From Hymenobacter polaris (GTDB taxonomy: Bacteria > Bacteroidota > Bacteroidia > Cytophagales > Hymenobacteraceae): DNA of 64,000 bases. This document shows positions 19,195 through 27,735 of the stretch, piece after piece. Under the pieces are notes generated by a model. That model saw only the letters and a list, made by a program, of their open reading frames with translations. It was not told the origin of the DNA and did no database searches. The translations under genes and the position numbers were made by a program. Where the stretch lies: contig NZ_JABBGH010000001.1 of NCBI RefSeq assembly GCF_012927305.1, positions 1,178,001-1,242,000 on the forward strand, given 5' to 3'. The first letter of the stretch is position 1; every line of letters starts with the position of its first letter.

Positions 19195-19923
19195 TTGCCC
19201 CCGCGCGTGAACCGTCCTAACCTGTGGTCGGAACAAGAAGAAATCTTGTTCGAGGATAACCATTTGCTCGTCATCAATAAACCCGCCGGCATTTTGGTGC
19301 AGGGCGACGAAACCGGCGACGAGCCGCTGTCGAAAAAAGCCGAGGAATACCTCAAATTCAAGTACAAGAAGCCCGGCGCGGCCTTCGTGGGCGTGTGCCA
19401 CCGCATCGACCGGCCGGTGTCGGGCATCGTTATCCTGGCCAAAACCAGCAAAGCGCTCAGCCGGCTCAACGAGCTGTTCCGCGACAACCTGGTGAAGAAA
19501 ACCTACTGGGCGCTCACCGGCAAGCCGCCCCAGGTTGAAAGCGGCACGCTGGTGCACTGGCTGGTGAAAGACCCCATTCGCAACGTGACCAAGGCGTACG
19601 CCGAGCGCCACACCCAGGGCCAGCGCTCCGAGCTGAGCTACCAGGTGCTGGGCCCCGCCGCCAACCGCCAGCTGCTGCAAGTGAACCCCGTAACGGGCCG
19701 CCCCCACCAGATTCGGGTGCAATTGGCCACCGGCCTGGGTACCCCCATCGTGGGCGACGTGAAGTACGGCTTCCTCAACCCGCTGCCCGACGTGAGCATT
19801 GCCCTGCACGCGCGGCAGCTCGAAATTCAGCACCCCGTTACCAAGGAGCAGCTGAAATTCGTGGCGCCCCTGCCCGCCGCCCCGCACTGGGATGCGGCCC
19901 GGCAGCTCATGGATACCAAGTAG
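19195..19923 (+). CDS. RluA-family pseudouridine synthase
   Basis: A 242-residue enzyme with the RluA catalytic motif HRIDRPVSG (catalytic Asp72) and the downstream NPVTGRPHQIRVQLA block. The family converts uridine to pseudouridine in rRNA or tRNA. There is no S4 RNA-binding domain at the N-terminus, so it is closer to the short RluC/RluD-like or TruC-like members found in Bacteroidota. No ATG is available at the right place: the start is TTG 19195 or GTG 19207; the conserved part begins only at residue 12, so either is possible. Target base not known. Confidence 0.88.
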   Translation: MPPRVNRPNLWSEQEEILFEDNHLLVINKPAGILVQGDETGDEPLSKKAEEYLKFKYKKPGAAFVGVCHRIDRPVSGIVILAKTSKALSRLNELFRDNLVKKTYWALTGKPPQVESGTLVHWLVKDPIRNVTKAYAERHTQGQRSELSYQVLGPAANRQLLQVNPVTGRPHQIRVQLATGLGTPIVGDVKYGFLNPLPDVSIALHARQLEIQHPVTKEQLKFVAPLPAAPHWDAARQLMDTK

Positions 19924-19928
19924 GCCGG

Positions 19929-20855
19929 CTACTTCGCCACTGGCTTATACTCCAGCCCGAAGCCTTTGGCGTAGTCGGCCAGCGGCCCGAGGCCCATGCT
20001 GGCGCGGCGCTCATCCACGTGGGCTTCGTCGGCAATGGGGAAAAACTCGGGCTTGCCCATTGCGGCGTTATAGTGGTACTGGCTACCGTAGAGTTGGGGC
20101 TTGTTTTGGTCTGTTAGCACCCGGTCTTCCGTCAGCGCCAGGTTTTGCTTGGCCAGCTCGCCCTTGGCCGCTGCTTACCGCATGATGGGCAGGTATTTCT
20201 GCCTTGTGGCCAGGTTGGAGTGCTGAATGACAAAAAAGGCCGTCAGGCTGCCATCGCTGCCTACCAGGCTTTTGCTCGGCCAACCGTACTGGTCGATAAT
20301 GGCCGTAACGCGGGGTAAGTTGCGGGCGTCGGCCTGCATAATCACCTGGTTCAGCGAATCCATTTGTGGCGACTTCAGGCCGAATTTCTTCATTATTGGC
20401 CTTATCTGGCGGCGCAGCCCCTGGTCTGACTCCAGGATTTCGGCCAGTTCGCGCTTCAGGGGCTGGTTGATGTTGGCCTCGGCCTGGGCCACGCGGGCTT
20501 CCAGCTTGCGCAGCATGGGTTGCCAGCGCTTGTCGGCGTGCAGTGCGGCCAGGTCACTATCCGTTTTGAGGTGCGTCACATCGTCCCAGCCGGCCAGGGT
20601 GGCGCGGTCAAGGTCCCGGAATGCCTTGGCCGGCTCGCCCGCCAGGGCCCAGCTGCACGCGGCGTTGTAAAAGTCGCCCGCCGCGGGCTGGGCCGCCGGC
20701 TGCCGAAAGCTTTCGTCGTAGCGCTGGCCCGACTCGCGGTATTGCTTGTTGTGGTAGGCCGCCAGCGCCTGCGTGCGCAAGGCAGCAAAGGATGCCTGCG
20801 CCTGCGCCACCAAGCCGTAGCCGAGCCCTAGGGCCAGGAGTAAGTAGTTTTTCAT
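19929..20855 (-). pseudogene. DUF6624 secreted protein interrupted by an in-frame stop
   Basis: Two reading segments, 20855-20175 (226 residues, signal peptide MKNYLLLALGLGYGLVAQAQA, TPR-like N-terminal half) and 20120-19929, are in the same frame and are joined by uninterrupted sense codons (AAAKGELAKQNLALTEDRVL) once the TAA at 20175-20177 is ignored. The join falls at the place where DUF6624 proteins read LP-x-M-x-E-A-x-x-K-G-E, so the stop most likely replaced a GAA by a single G-to-T change. The C-terminal DUF6624 signature (DEAHVDERRASMGLGPLADY) lies after the stop and would be lost. Could be a sequencing error, a recent pseudogene or readthrough. Confidence 0.85.
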
Positions 20856-21115
20856 ACCTAGCCTAACGCCCGCCTCCTAGCTGGCAGTACCTGCTCAGCT
20901 TGCATTTCACTTGCTGGCGGCGCACAGTTTTAGTGCCCACGGCAGACCAGCCGCCACCAGGGTGCGGGGCGCGGGGCGGTGTAACATTATGGCATTGTGC
21001 AGCCCTAGGGGCCTAGACGCTAAACAAGGGCCGTAAATTTGTATTACTGGTGAACCAAGCCCGAAGGGATTTCCTTAGTGCGGGCGGCACTCCACTCACG
21101 TTCTAAATTCATCGA

Positions 21116-21892
21116 ATGGCCATCCTGGTTTTCTTCGTTGCCCACTACTACCTGTCGCTGTTCACCCAGACGTTTTACCTGCACCGCTACGCGGCGCATA
21201 AGATGTTCACGATGAACAAGTTTTGGGAGAAATTCTTCTTCCTGTTCACGTACATCTGCCAGGGCAGCTCGTTTTTGTCGCCGCGGGCCTATGCTCTGCT
21301 GCACCGCATGCACCACGCCTACTCCGACACGGAGCTGGACCCGCACTCGCCGCTGTTCTCCAACAACGCCTTCGACATGATGTGGAAGACGAAGAACATT
21401 TACAATGACGTACTAAACAACAAGTACGAATTGGCCGAGCGTTTCGAGGGCGACTACCCGGTGTGGCAGGCCGTGGAGGATTTTGGCGATAAGTGGTACT
21501 CGCGCCTGGGCTGGGGCACGCTCTACGTGCTGTTCTACATCCAGTTTGCCACCGCCTGGTGGATGTACCTGCTGCTGCCCATCCACTTCCTGATGGGCCC
21601 CATTCACGGCGCCATCGTGAACTGGGGCGGCCACAAATACGGCTACCAGAATTTCGACAATCACGACCACAGCAAGAACACGCTGGCCCTGGACTTCCTG
21701 GCTTTCGGCGAGCTGTTCCAGAACAACCACCACAAGCTGCCCATGCGCGTCAACTTCGGCGTAAAGTGGTGGGAGTTTGACCCCACCTACGTCGCCATCT
21801 GGACGCTCGACAAGGCGCGCATCATTAAGATTAAGCGCAAAAATGTGCAGCCGAAGCAGCGCACTAAGAAGGAGTTGAAGCAGGCCGCCTAG
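21116..21892 (+). CDS. Membrane fatty acid (acyl-CoA) desaturase
   Basis: A 258-residue di-iron membrane desaturase. The three histidine clusters are present: HRYAAH at 23-28, HRMHH at 63-67 and NNHHK at 203-207, with an extra HDH at 183-185. Hydrophobic segments at about 3-22, 37-55 and 135-168 fit the four-helix layout. The family inserts a cis double bond (usually delta-9) into acyl chains using O2 and an electron donor, adjusting membrane fluidity. An in-frame TAA four codons before the ATG fixes the start at 21116. A terminator follows at once and no electron-donor gene is adjacent. Confidence 0.93.
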   Translation: MAILVFFVAHYYLSLFTQTFYLHRYAAHKMFTMNKFWEKFFFLFTYICQGSSFLSPRAYALLHRMHHAYSDTELDPHSPLFSNNAFDMMWKTKNIYNDVLNNKYELAERFEGDYPVWQAVEDFGDKWYSRLGWGTLYVLFYIQFATAWWMYLLLPIHFLMGPIHGAIVNWGGHKYGYQNFDNHDHSKNTLALDFLAFGELFQNNHHKLPMRVNFGVKWWEFDPTYVAIWTLDKARIIKIKRKNVQPKQRTKKELKQAA

Positions 21893-21905
21893 GCCGCCTT
21901 AACCT

Positions 21906-21946
21906 AAAAAAAAGCCCCGCTACCAACTCGGTAGCGGGGCTTTTTT
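21906..21946 (+). terminator. Rho-independent terminator of the desaturase gene
   Basis: Stem AGCCCCGCTACC / GGTAGCGGGGCT with a short loop, followed by six T and preceded by a run of A, 14 bases after the stop codon. The flanking A and T runs would let it act in both directions. Confidence 0.92.
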
Positions 21947-21974
21947 ACGCTCAACGCAATAGAAAATCAAGAAC

Positions 21975-22068
21975 TAACAGGCGGTCATGCTGAGCTTGGC
22001 GAAGCATCTCTCCCGAACAGTACTGCGTGGTAAAAATGCTTCGGCAAGCTCAGCATGACCGCCTGTTA
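21975..22068. repeat. Dispersed hairpin repeat, copy 2
   Basis: TAACAGGCGGTCATGCTGAG pairs with its complement ending at 22068; the inner part has GCGAAGCAT / ATGCTTCGGC. It lies between the desaturase terminator and the convergent Hint-domain gene. Confidence 0.92.
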
Positions 22069-22094
22069 TATGCGTCATTCATACACCCCTAGGG

Positions 22095-23090
22095 CTACTT
22101 CTGCAGCACTAGTACGCCATTAAGCAGGAAATTGTCGCCGGCAGTAGTAGTGAGATTATAGACCGGCTGCACGCCGCCCGCATACTCCTGCGTGCGCAAC
22201 ACTATGTGCGGCTCCAGGGTCAGCGTAGCAGGGTTTAGGCACAAAATCTGGTCGCCGACTGCTACCTCGCCGGCTGGTTTCGGCCCCGCTAGGGTTTGCA
22301 GCGGGTGGTTGGGGGTGGCTTCCAGCACGCGGCTGGCCAGGTGGGCCGTGGTGGCGTGGGCGCTGGCCTGCTCGCGCACGGCTACTACGTGCAACTGCGT
22401 GAGCGCATAGTTTTGAGCGGCGTGGGCGTGCACGGCGCACACCGTAGCGGCGGCCGGCTGCCCGGTGCGGGCATTGAGGCCCAGAATTTGGTCGCCGGGC
22501 TGCACCGCGTGCAAGGCGCGGTGGCCGCCGGCCGCCAGCGCCACCAGCTGCTCCCCCGGAAAGCAGATGTCGTTGCCATAGGTACCCGACTCAGCCGACA
22601 GATTCTTACCCTGGTTGAGGGCTTTAAATTGCTGGTAAGCCAGTTCCTTCGACAGCACGTAAGAGAGCTTCAGCACGAAATTCTTTTCCTCGCGGTCGAT
22701 GGCGTGGATGTCCTCGAAGTACTGCGCCCACACCTTGCCATCGGCCGTGAAATCGGGCAGCAACGCCTGGTAGCGCTTGCCTTTTTCGTTGGTGTAAAAC
22801 ACCAGCGTGCCAATTTCCTGCATCCCATCCTTGGCCAGGAGCTTATAGAGGTCGATGCGCTTTTTCAGCCCGTCGTCGCCCGTGATGAAGTAGGGTTTGC
22901 GCGCCTCGTAGCGGTCTAGGATGTAGGCATTCTCGAACTTGACGTAGCTATCAGCATCCAAATCCTTGATGGCAAAGGTTTTGGCTTTTTTATACTCATC
23001 AAGCGTAAGCGGACGCGGATTGATAGTTTGGCCGAGGGCCGCGCTGCTGCCGCCGAGCAGAAGTAGGCCGGCTAGTAAGGTATTTCGCAT
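22095..23090 (-). CDS. Secreted protein with C-terminal Hint (hedgehog/intein) domain
   Basis: A 331-residue protein. Residues 1-21 are a signal peptide (LLAGLLLLGGSSAALGQ). Residues 25-170 are a secreted domain of unknown type. From Cys176 a Hint module begins: block A CFPGEQLVALAAGGH, a GDQILGL turn, block B TPNHPL (Thr259, His262), a second GDQILCL turn and the closing VYNLTT...NFLLNGVLVLQK. Hint domains cleave the bond before the Cys by thioester formation; here the usual final His-Asn pair reads Leu-Gln and nothing follows, so N-terminal cleavage is possible but splicing is not. ATG 23090 opens the signal. A T9SS domain is absent. Confidence 0.85.
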   Translation of the reverse strand: MRNTLLAGLLLLGGSSAALGQTINPRPLTLDEYKKAKTFAIKDLDADSYVKFENAYILDRYEARKPYFITGDDGLKKRIDLYKLLAKDGMQEIGTLVFYTNEKGKRYQALLPDFTADGKVWAQYFEDIHAIDREEKNFVLKLSYVLSKELAYQQFKALNQGKNLSAESGTYGNDICFPGEQLVALAAGGHRALHAVQPGDQILGLNARTGQPAAATVCAVHAHAAQNYALTQLHVVAVREQASAHATTAHLASRVLEATPNHPLQTLAGPKPAGEVAVGDQILCLNPATLTLEPHIVLRTQEYAGGVQPVYNLTTTAGDNFLLNGVLVLQK

Positions 23091-23117
23091 GGAGTAATTG
23101 GTTATAACTACTAAATC

Positions 23118-23209
23118 AGAACGTTCTGCTGAGCTGGCCGAAGCATCTCTACCAAACATCCCCCTGGGGGCGCAGCAGAAATGCTTCGGCCAGCTCAGCA
23201 GGACGTTCT
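23118..23209. repeat. Dispersed hairpin repeat, copy 3
   Basis: AGAACGTTCTGCTGAGCTGG pairs with its complement ending at 23209 with one mismatch. The loop holds CCCCCTGGGGG, one base from the CCCCTAGGGG motif. It separates the Hint-domain gene from the aminotransferase gene, both on the minus strand. Confidence 0.9.
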
Positions 23210-23238
23210 TTTGATTGTTACATAGAAGGTTTGAGGCC

Positions 23239-24417
23239 CTACGACACCTGCCCGAAGGCGGCGGCGAAGGCCTGCATCTCGTCCATTCGGCCAATGCTGA
23301 CGCGGCACCACTGCTTGCCGGCAAACTGCCAGTTGCGCACGCCCACGCCGCGCTTCATCATCTCGTCCACGAAGCGCTTGCCGTCCATTTTCAGCGGAAA
23401 CATCACAAAATTGGCCGACGACGGAATGTACTCGTAGCCCTCGCGCTTGAGCGTGTCGCAGAGGAATTGCCTAGAGGCCAGCGTCTTTTGCAACGCTTCC
23501 TGCATATAGGTCTGGTCTTGGTAGCTAACCAGGGCCGCCTGCACGGCCGGGGCCGAAATACTCATGGGACCTACCGCATACTGGCTCAACAGCTTGATGG
23601 TGTCGGGCTGGCCCACCACGTAGCCTACCCGCAGGCCCGCGAAGCCGTAAAGCTTCGAGAAGGTGCGGGCCACCAGCACGTTCTGGCCCTGCTTCACGGC
23701 GGCCATCATGCTGGCGCCGCGCGGGTCGGGCAGGTAATCGATGTAGGCCTCATCAATGAAAATAGGCGTCTTGGGCGACACCCGCTCCACAAAGCCCTTG
23801 AGCTTGGCCGTATCGAGCACGGTACCGGTAGGGTTGTTGGGGTTGCAGATGTATACCAGCGCCGTACGAGCGTCGAGCTGCTTTTCCATGGCGTCGAGGT
23901 CAAGCTTGTAGTCGGCCGTGAGGGGCACGGCCACGATGGGCGCCTTAAACTTCTCGGCCTTGCGCGTGAGGTCGGCGTAGGAAGGGTCGCCGGTCATGAT
24001 GCCGCCCTTTTGCCCGTAGTGCATGGCGGCCGCCAGCAGCAGGGGGCTCGAGCCGGCATCCAGCAGAATGTGCTCGGGCGTGAGGCCTTCGTAGTCCGCA
24101 ATTTTCTGCGCCAGCTCGCGGCTCTGCGCTGGGTACTGGTAGCAGTTGGCCACCGAGTCGGCAATGGCGCGCTTGGCTTTTTCCGACGGCCCAAAGGGGT
24201 TCTCATTGGCCAGCAGCCGGGCCTTGAGCGCGGGCGCGGCAGCCGCCAGCGCTTCCTGCTCGGTGAGCGGCAGCCACTCGGGGGCTATTGCTCCTAGGGG
24301 CTGCTGGGTTGGGCCGGCGGCCCCTAGAGCCTCCAGGCCAGTGGGCAACAGCGACACGCCTCCGGCCAGCAGCGCGCTGGACTTTAGCCAGTTACGGCGG
24401 TTCATGCGGGTTTCCAT
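23239..24417 (-). CDS. Tat-exported PLP aminotransferase (histidinol-phosphate aminotransferase-like)
   Basis: A 392-residue fold-type I aminotransferase with the HisC-like blocks LLANENPFGPS, NPNNPTGT, FIDEAYIDYL and the PLP-lysine segment TFSKLYGFAGLRVGY. The N-terminus is a twin-arginine signal (MNRRNWLKSSALLAGG), so the enzyme should be exported folded with its cofactor. It lies 36 bases after the stop of a Tat-exported amine oxidase and likely shares its transcript. The pair could act on an extracytoplasmic amino acid. A role in histidine synthesis is unlikely because of the export signal. ATG 24417 or 24405 are both possible. Confidence 0.88.
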   Translation of the reverse strand: METRMNRRNWLKSSALLAGGVSLLPTGLEALGAAGPTQQPLGAIAPEWLPLTEQEALAAAAPALKARLLANENPFGPSEKAKRAIADSVANCYQYPAQSRELAQKIADYEGLTPEHILLDAGSSPLLLAAAMHYGQKGGIMTGDPSYADLTRKAEKFKAPIVAVPLTADYKLDLDAMEKQLDARTALVYICNPNNPTGTVLDTAKLKGFVERVSPKTPIFIDEAYIDYLPDPRGASMMAAVKQGQNVLVARTFSKLYGFAGLRVGYVVGQPDTIKLLSQYAVGPMSISAPAVQAALVSYQDQTYMQEALQKTLASRQFLCDTLKREGYEYIPSSANFVMFPLKMDGKRFVDEMMKRGVGVRNWQFAGKQWCRVSIGRMDEMQAFAAAFGQVS

Positions 24418-24453
24418 GGTGCGTACAAGTTGGTTGATGAAGCTAGGGAGAAA

Positions 24454-26055
24454 TTAGTTGCTGACGGGTTTGACGCTGGGGTAAGCCACCCGCTGCTCGC
24501 TGAGGCGGCTGTGCACGGCGGCCACCGTGCTCCGGGCCGACTCGAAGGCGCCCGCCATCCAAGCGGTGAGGTAGGTGGTGTGCTCGCCGGCAAAGTACAC
24601 GCGCTGCTCGGGGCGCAGCAGGGCCGGGTACAGCGTTTGGCGCTGCTCGGGGGTATACAGGGCCCAGCCCCCTAGGCTGTAGGGCTGCTTCTGCCAGCTC
24701 ACGGAGAAGGAGTGCTCAAACTCCTTGGGGTACTGCGGGTGAATAAGCTGACCCTTGCGCAACGCCAGCTGCTCGCGCTCGGCGTAGGGCAGCTCGCCCA
24801 CGGCTTTGGCCTTTTCGTTGAAGTTGTAGTAGCCAATCAGGATGCCCTTCTGGCTGAGGTAGTCGTAGGACGGGTAGAAAATTTGCGTCAGTTCGTTGTT
24901 AGTGTGGGTAATGCCCCCATAAATCTGCTCGTCCTCTTCCCAAAACCGGCGCTTAAACTGCAACCCAATCTTGCTGGTTTGGATGTAGGGCACGAAGTCG
25001 ATGGCCCGGCTCACGTCGCCCGAAAAATTGTGGCGCACGTTGCTAAGCACCGGCAGCGGCAGGGTGCAGATGCAGAGGTCGGCCGTCAGCTCGTGGGTGC
25101 CCTGCGGGTCGCGGTAGGTCACCTTCACCCCGTCGGGCTGGTTCAGGATGTCCGTAACCTCGGCCCGCAGGTGCAGGCAGTCGGCCACCCGCTGCTGCAG
25201 GGCCTGCGCAATGCGGTCCATGCCCCCCACGGCCTGGAACATGGTCATTTGCAGCTCGTAGGTGTACTCGGCCACGTTGTAAAAGTCGGGGTCGAGCAGG
25301 CCCGACTGCACGATGTCGGCCAGCCGGTAGGGATTGGCGATTTTACCCACGCGCGCGCCGGCGCCGGGCGCTTCCACGTAGCCGCGCCGCGCCGAGGCCT
25401 TGTAAAGGCGGTCAATATCCAGCCCACCCTCGGCCCGCAAAAACTCCAGCACCTTGGCCGCGTCCTCCGGGCTCAGGCCGGTATCCACCTGGCTCGTGTG
25501 CAGCGCCTTGGCCAGCAGCTCGGTGGTGTAGCCGCGCACATCGTTGTGAATTTCGCGGGCCCGCACCTTTTTATTCGATAGGGGTCCCTTGCCTTCGGCA
25601 AAGTAGTAGCTGCCCTCGTTCACGTTATTATATACTTCCAGCGGCACGCCCAGCTCTTTGCAATAGTGCATCGTAAGCTGGTGGTGATGCGGAATGCGCG
25701 ACGGCCCCGCGTTGAAATACAGGCCGTTGTCGAAGCTAGCGGTGTGGGAGGGGTTGGTGGTTTCTTGGGTGGTGCTGCCATTGCGCACGCTCCAGCAGCG
25801 CCCGCCCGCGCGCTCGCGGGCTTCCAGGATGGTGCAGCGGTAGCCCAGCTTGCGCAACTCGTAGGCGGCCGTCAGGCCGGCCAGGCCGCCGCCCAGCAAC
25901 AGCACGTGCTTGCCCTGGCCGCTGCCCGGCTGCAGCTTAAAGGCGTGGGCGGGCGCCGCCGGCAGCAGATTGAGCGCCAGCATAGCCGGATAAGCTCCCG
26001 CCCCTAGGGTAGCGCTCTTAGTCAGAAAAGCTCGTCGAGAAATTGATTTTTGCAC
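24454..26055 (-). CDS. Tat-exported flavin monoamine/L-amino acid oxidase
   Basis: A 533-residue FAD amine oxidase. A twin-arginine leader (SISRRAFLTKSATLGAGAY) is followed by the dinucleotide site VLLLGGGLAGLTAAYELRKLG and the family segment ILEARERAGGRC, and the C-terminal FAD-binding VYFAGEHTTYLTAWMAGAFESA. It should oxidise an amino acid or amine to the imine with release of ammonia and H2O2 outside the cytoplasm. The only usable start is GTG 26055, since the next Met lies beyond the RR motif. It heads a two-gene unit with the Tat-exported aminotransferase. Substrate unknown. Confidence 0.9.
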   Translation of the reverse strand: MQKSISRRAFLTKSATLGAGAYPAMLALNLLPAAPAHAFKLQPGSGQGKHVLLLGGGLAGLTAAYELRKLGYRCTILEARERAGGRCWSVRNGSTTQETTNPSHTASFDNGLYFNAGPSRIPHHHQLTMHYCKELGVPLEVYNNVNEGSYYFAEGKGPLSNKKVRAREIHNDVRGYTTELLAKALHTSQVDTGLSPEDAAKVLEFLRAEGGLDIDRLYKASARRGYVEAPGAGARVGKIANPYRLADIVQSGLLDPDFYNVAEYTYELQMTMFQAVGGMDRIAQALQQRVADCLHLRAEVTDILNQPDGVKVTYRDPQGTHELTADLCICTLPLPVLSNVRHNFSGDVSRAIDFVPYIQTSKIGLQFKRRFWEEDEQIYGGITHTNNELTQIFYPSYDYLSQKGILIGYYNFNEKAKAVGELPYAEREQLALRKGQLIHPQYPKEFEHSFSVSWQKQPYSLGGWALYTPEQRQTLYPALLRPEQRVYFAGEHTTYLTAWMAGAFESARSTVAAVHSRLSEQRVAYPSVKPVSN

Positions 26056-26374
26056 GTCTATAGCTTTTTGGCCCCAAAATTTAGGGCATAACTTTTATAA
26101 TGTTAGCTAATTAGTCTAAAACACCCTAAAACTTTAGGTATTTTTGGGCAGAATATGGATTGTAACAATATTCATCCCCTCAATTTGAGAGGGGGTAATT
26201 TCTGGTTGTAGACTATTGATTTAGGTAGCTTAGAGGTAGCGCGACGGGTTAGCAAGCGACTTATTTTCGGGGAAGTGCTGATTTAGCGCACGTTGCCTCG
26301 TACCTTTGCGGCCCCAAAGCAGTTTTGCTTATTTCACAGACGCACGGGATGCGTCGCTCAACCCTACCCGGTTT
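26056..26374. other. AT-rich divergent intergenic region
   Basis: About 320 bases much richer in A/T than the rest of the window, between the divergent amine oxidase and rpsP genes. No gene is seen. It holds CCTAAAACTTTAGG (26125-26138, an inverted repeat with two-base centre), a CTAATTAG palindrome near 26107, a weak CCCCTCAATTTGAGAGGGG hairpin near 26176, and the rpsP -7 element at 26301. It probably carries both promoters. Confidence 0.6.
26301..26308 (+). promoter_or_regulatory. TAnnTTTG -7 element of rpsP
   Basis: TACCTTTG matches the Bacteroidota -7 consensus and lies 66 bases before the rpsP ATG, downstream of the AT-rich region. Confidence 0.65.
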
Positions 26375-26917
26375 ATGGCAGTTAAAATCCGCCTCGCCCG
26401 CCGTGGCCGCAAAAAGGCCGCGATGTACGACATCGTAGTTGCTGACTCGCGCTCGCCGCGCGATGGCCGCTTCATTGAGAAGCTCGGCACCTACAACCCC
26501 AACACCAACCCCGCCAGCATCGACTACGACGGCGACCGCGCCTTCTACTGGGTGATGAACGGCGCCCAGCCCTCCGAGACGGTGCGCGCCATGCTAGCCT
26601 ACCGCGGCGTGCTGCTGCGCCGCCACCTGCAACTGGGCGTAACCAAGGGCGCCCTGACCCAGGAAGTAGCCGACCAGCGCTACAACCAGTGGCTGGATGA
26701 GAAAAACAACAAGATTGAGGCGAAGAAAACCGGCCTCACCGACACCAAGGCCGAGGCCCGCAAGCAGCAGCTCGCCGCCGAAACCAAGGTGAAGGAAGCC
26801 CGCGCCGAAGCCCTGCGCAAGAAGCAGGAAGCTGCCCTGGCCGCCGCTGCCCCCGCCGCCCCGGCCGAAGGCGAAACCACCGCTACCGCCGAGGAATCGG
26901 CCGAGCACGCGGCTTAG
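26375..26917 (+). CDS. rpsP: 30S ribosomal protein S16
   Basis: A 180-residue protein. Residues 1-85 are the S16 core (MAVKIRLARRGRKKAAMYDIVVADSRSPRDGRFIEKLGTYNP). The rest is a Lys/Glu/Ala-rich helical and then acidic Ala-rich tail, typical of S16 in Bacteroidota and roughly twice the length of the E. coli protein. It binds 16S rRNA during 30S assembly. ATG 26375 fits the invariant MAVKIRL start. It heads the rpsP-rimM-trmD-rplS set, but a hairpin repeat separates it from rimM. Confidence 0.98.
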   Translation: MAVKIRLARRGRKKAAMYDIVVADSRSPRDGRFIEKLGTYNPNTNPASIDYDGDRAFYWVMNGAQPSETVRAMLAYRGVLLRRHLQLGVTKGALTQEVADQRYNQWLDEKNNKIEAKKTGLTDTKAEARKQQLAAETKVKEARAEALRKKQEAALAAAAPAAPAEGETTATAEESAEHAA

Positions 26918-26949
26918 TTCCAGCTGCCACCAGCTCAGCAGCCGTAAGC

Positions 26950-27028
26950 ACGTCATGCGGAGCTTGCCGAAGCATCTCTACCGCGCAATGTGTTCGGTAG
27001 AGATGCTTCGGCAAGCTCAGCATGACGT
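26950..27028. repeat. Dispersed hairpin repeat, copy 4, between rpsP and rimM
   Basis: ACGTCATGCGGAGCTTGCCG pairs with GGCAAGCTCAGCATGACGT with one mismatch; the inner arms are GAAGCATCTCTACCG / CGGTAGAGATGCTTC. It sits 33 bases after the rpsP stop and 38 before rimM, where it could attenuate or process the ribosomal transcript. Confidence 0.92.
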
Positions 27029-27066
27029 TCTAATTTAGCGCGTTAGCACAATTTTTTCGTTGCCTT

Positions 27067-27633
27067 ATGACCATCGACGACTGCTTTGAGCTAGGCTACC
27101 TCGTGAAGCCCCACGGCCTAAAGGGCCAATTCATTGCCGAGCTGGATGTGGATGACGCCAGCGCTTACGACGACCTCGAAAGGGTGTACCTGGCCCTACC
27201 CACCGCGCCCGATAAGCTGGTGGCCTACCCCGTGGAGCGTTTCAGCCCCCAGGGCGGCCTGCGGGTGCTGCTCAAGCTGCGCGGCATCGAGCGGCTGGAG
27301 GAAGCCGAGCCCCTGCGCAACGCCAAGCTCTGGCTGCCCCTTACCGAGCTGCCCGAACTAGACGAAGCCCAGTTTTACTTCCACGACGTTATTGGCTTTC
27401 AGGTAATTGACGCGCAGGACGGCCCCCTAGGGATAGTGGAGAATTTCTACGAGCTACCCCAGCAGGACGTGCTGGCCATGCGCCACCAAGGCCAGGAAGT
27501 GCTCATTCCGGTGGTAGACGAGCTGGTGAGCCACGCCGATATGGAAGCCCGGCAGCTGTTCGTGAACCTACCCGAAGGCCTATTGGACATTTACCTCAAC
27601 CCCGGCGCCCACAAGAACCCGAACGCCGACTAG
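27067..27633 (+). CDS. rimM: Ribosome maturation factor RimM
   Basis: A 188-residue protein with the N-terminal RimM beta-barrel (LGYLVKPHGLKGQF) and the C-terminal PRC-barrel (FYFHDVIGFQVID and VLIPVVDELV). RimM binds S19 and helps 30S head assembly. It is followed by trmD after about 100 bases, the conserved order of this cluster. Confidence 0.97.
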   Translation: MTIDDCFELGYLVKPHGLKGQFIAELDVDDASAYDDLERVYLALPTAPDKLVAYPVERFSPQGGLRVLLKLRGIERLEEAEPLRNAKLWLPLTELPELDEAQFYFHDVIGFQVIDAQDGPLGIVENFYELPQQDVLAMRHQGQEVLIPVVDELVSHADMEARQLFVNLPEGLLDIYLNPGAHKNPNAD

Positions 27634-27735
27634 TCCCACTTAGGCCTCGCCAGTCGCCTCACTATGCTGGCAAGCATTCAGTCAGCCCGCGTAGCGGACG
27701 TATGCGCGCAATCCGTTAAATCCGTTAAATCTGCG

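Noticed and set aside
22095..23090. Intein in the Hint-domain protein
   Set aside because: There is no C-extein and the His-Asn splice end is absent, so protein splicing cannot occur.
23215..24297. Plus-strand open frame of 360 codons opposite the aminotransferase
   Set aside because: Shadow of the minus-strand gene; composition is that of an antisense frame.
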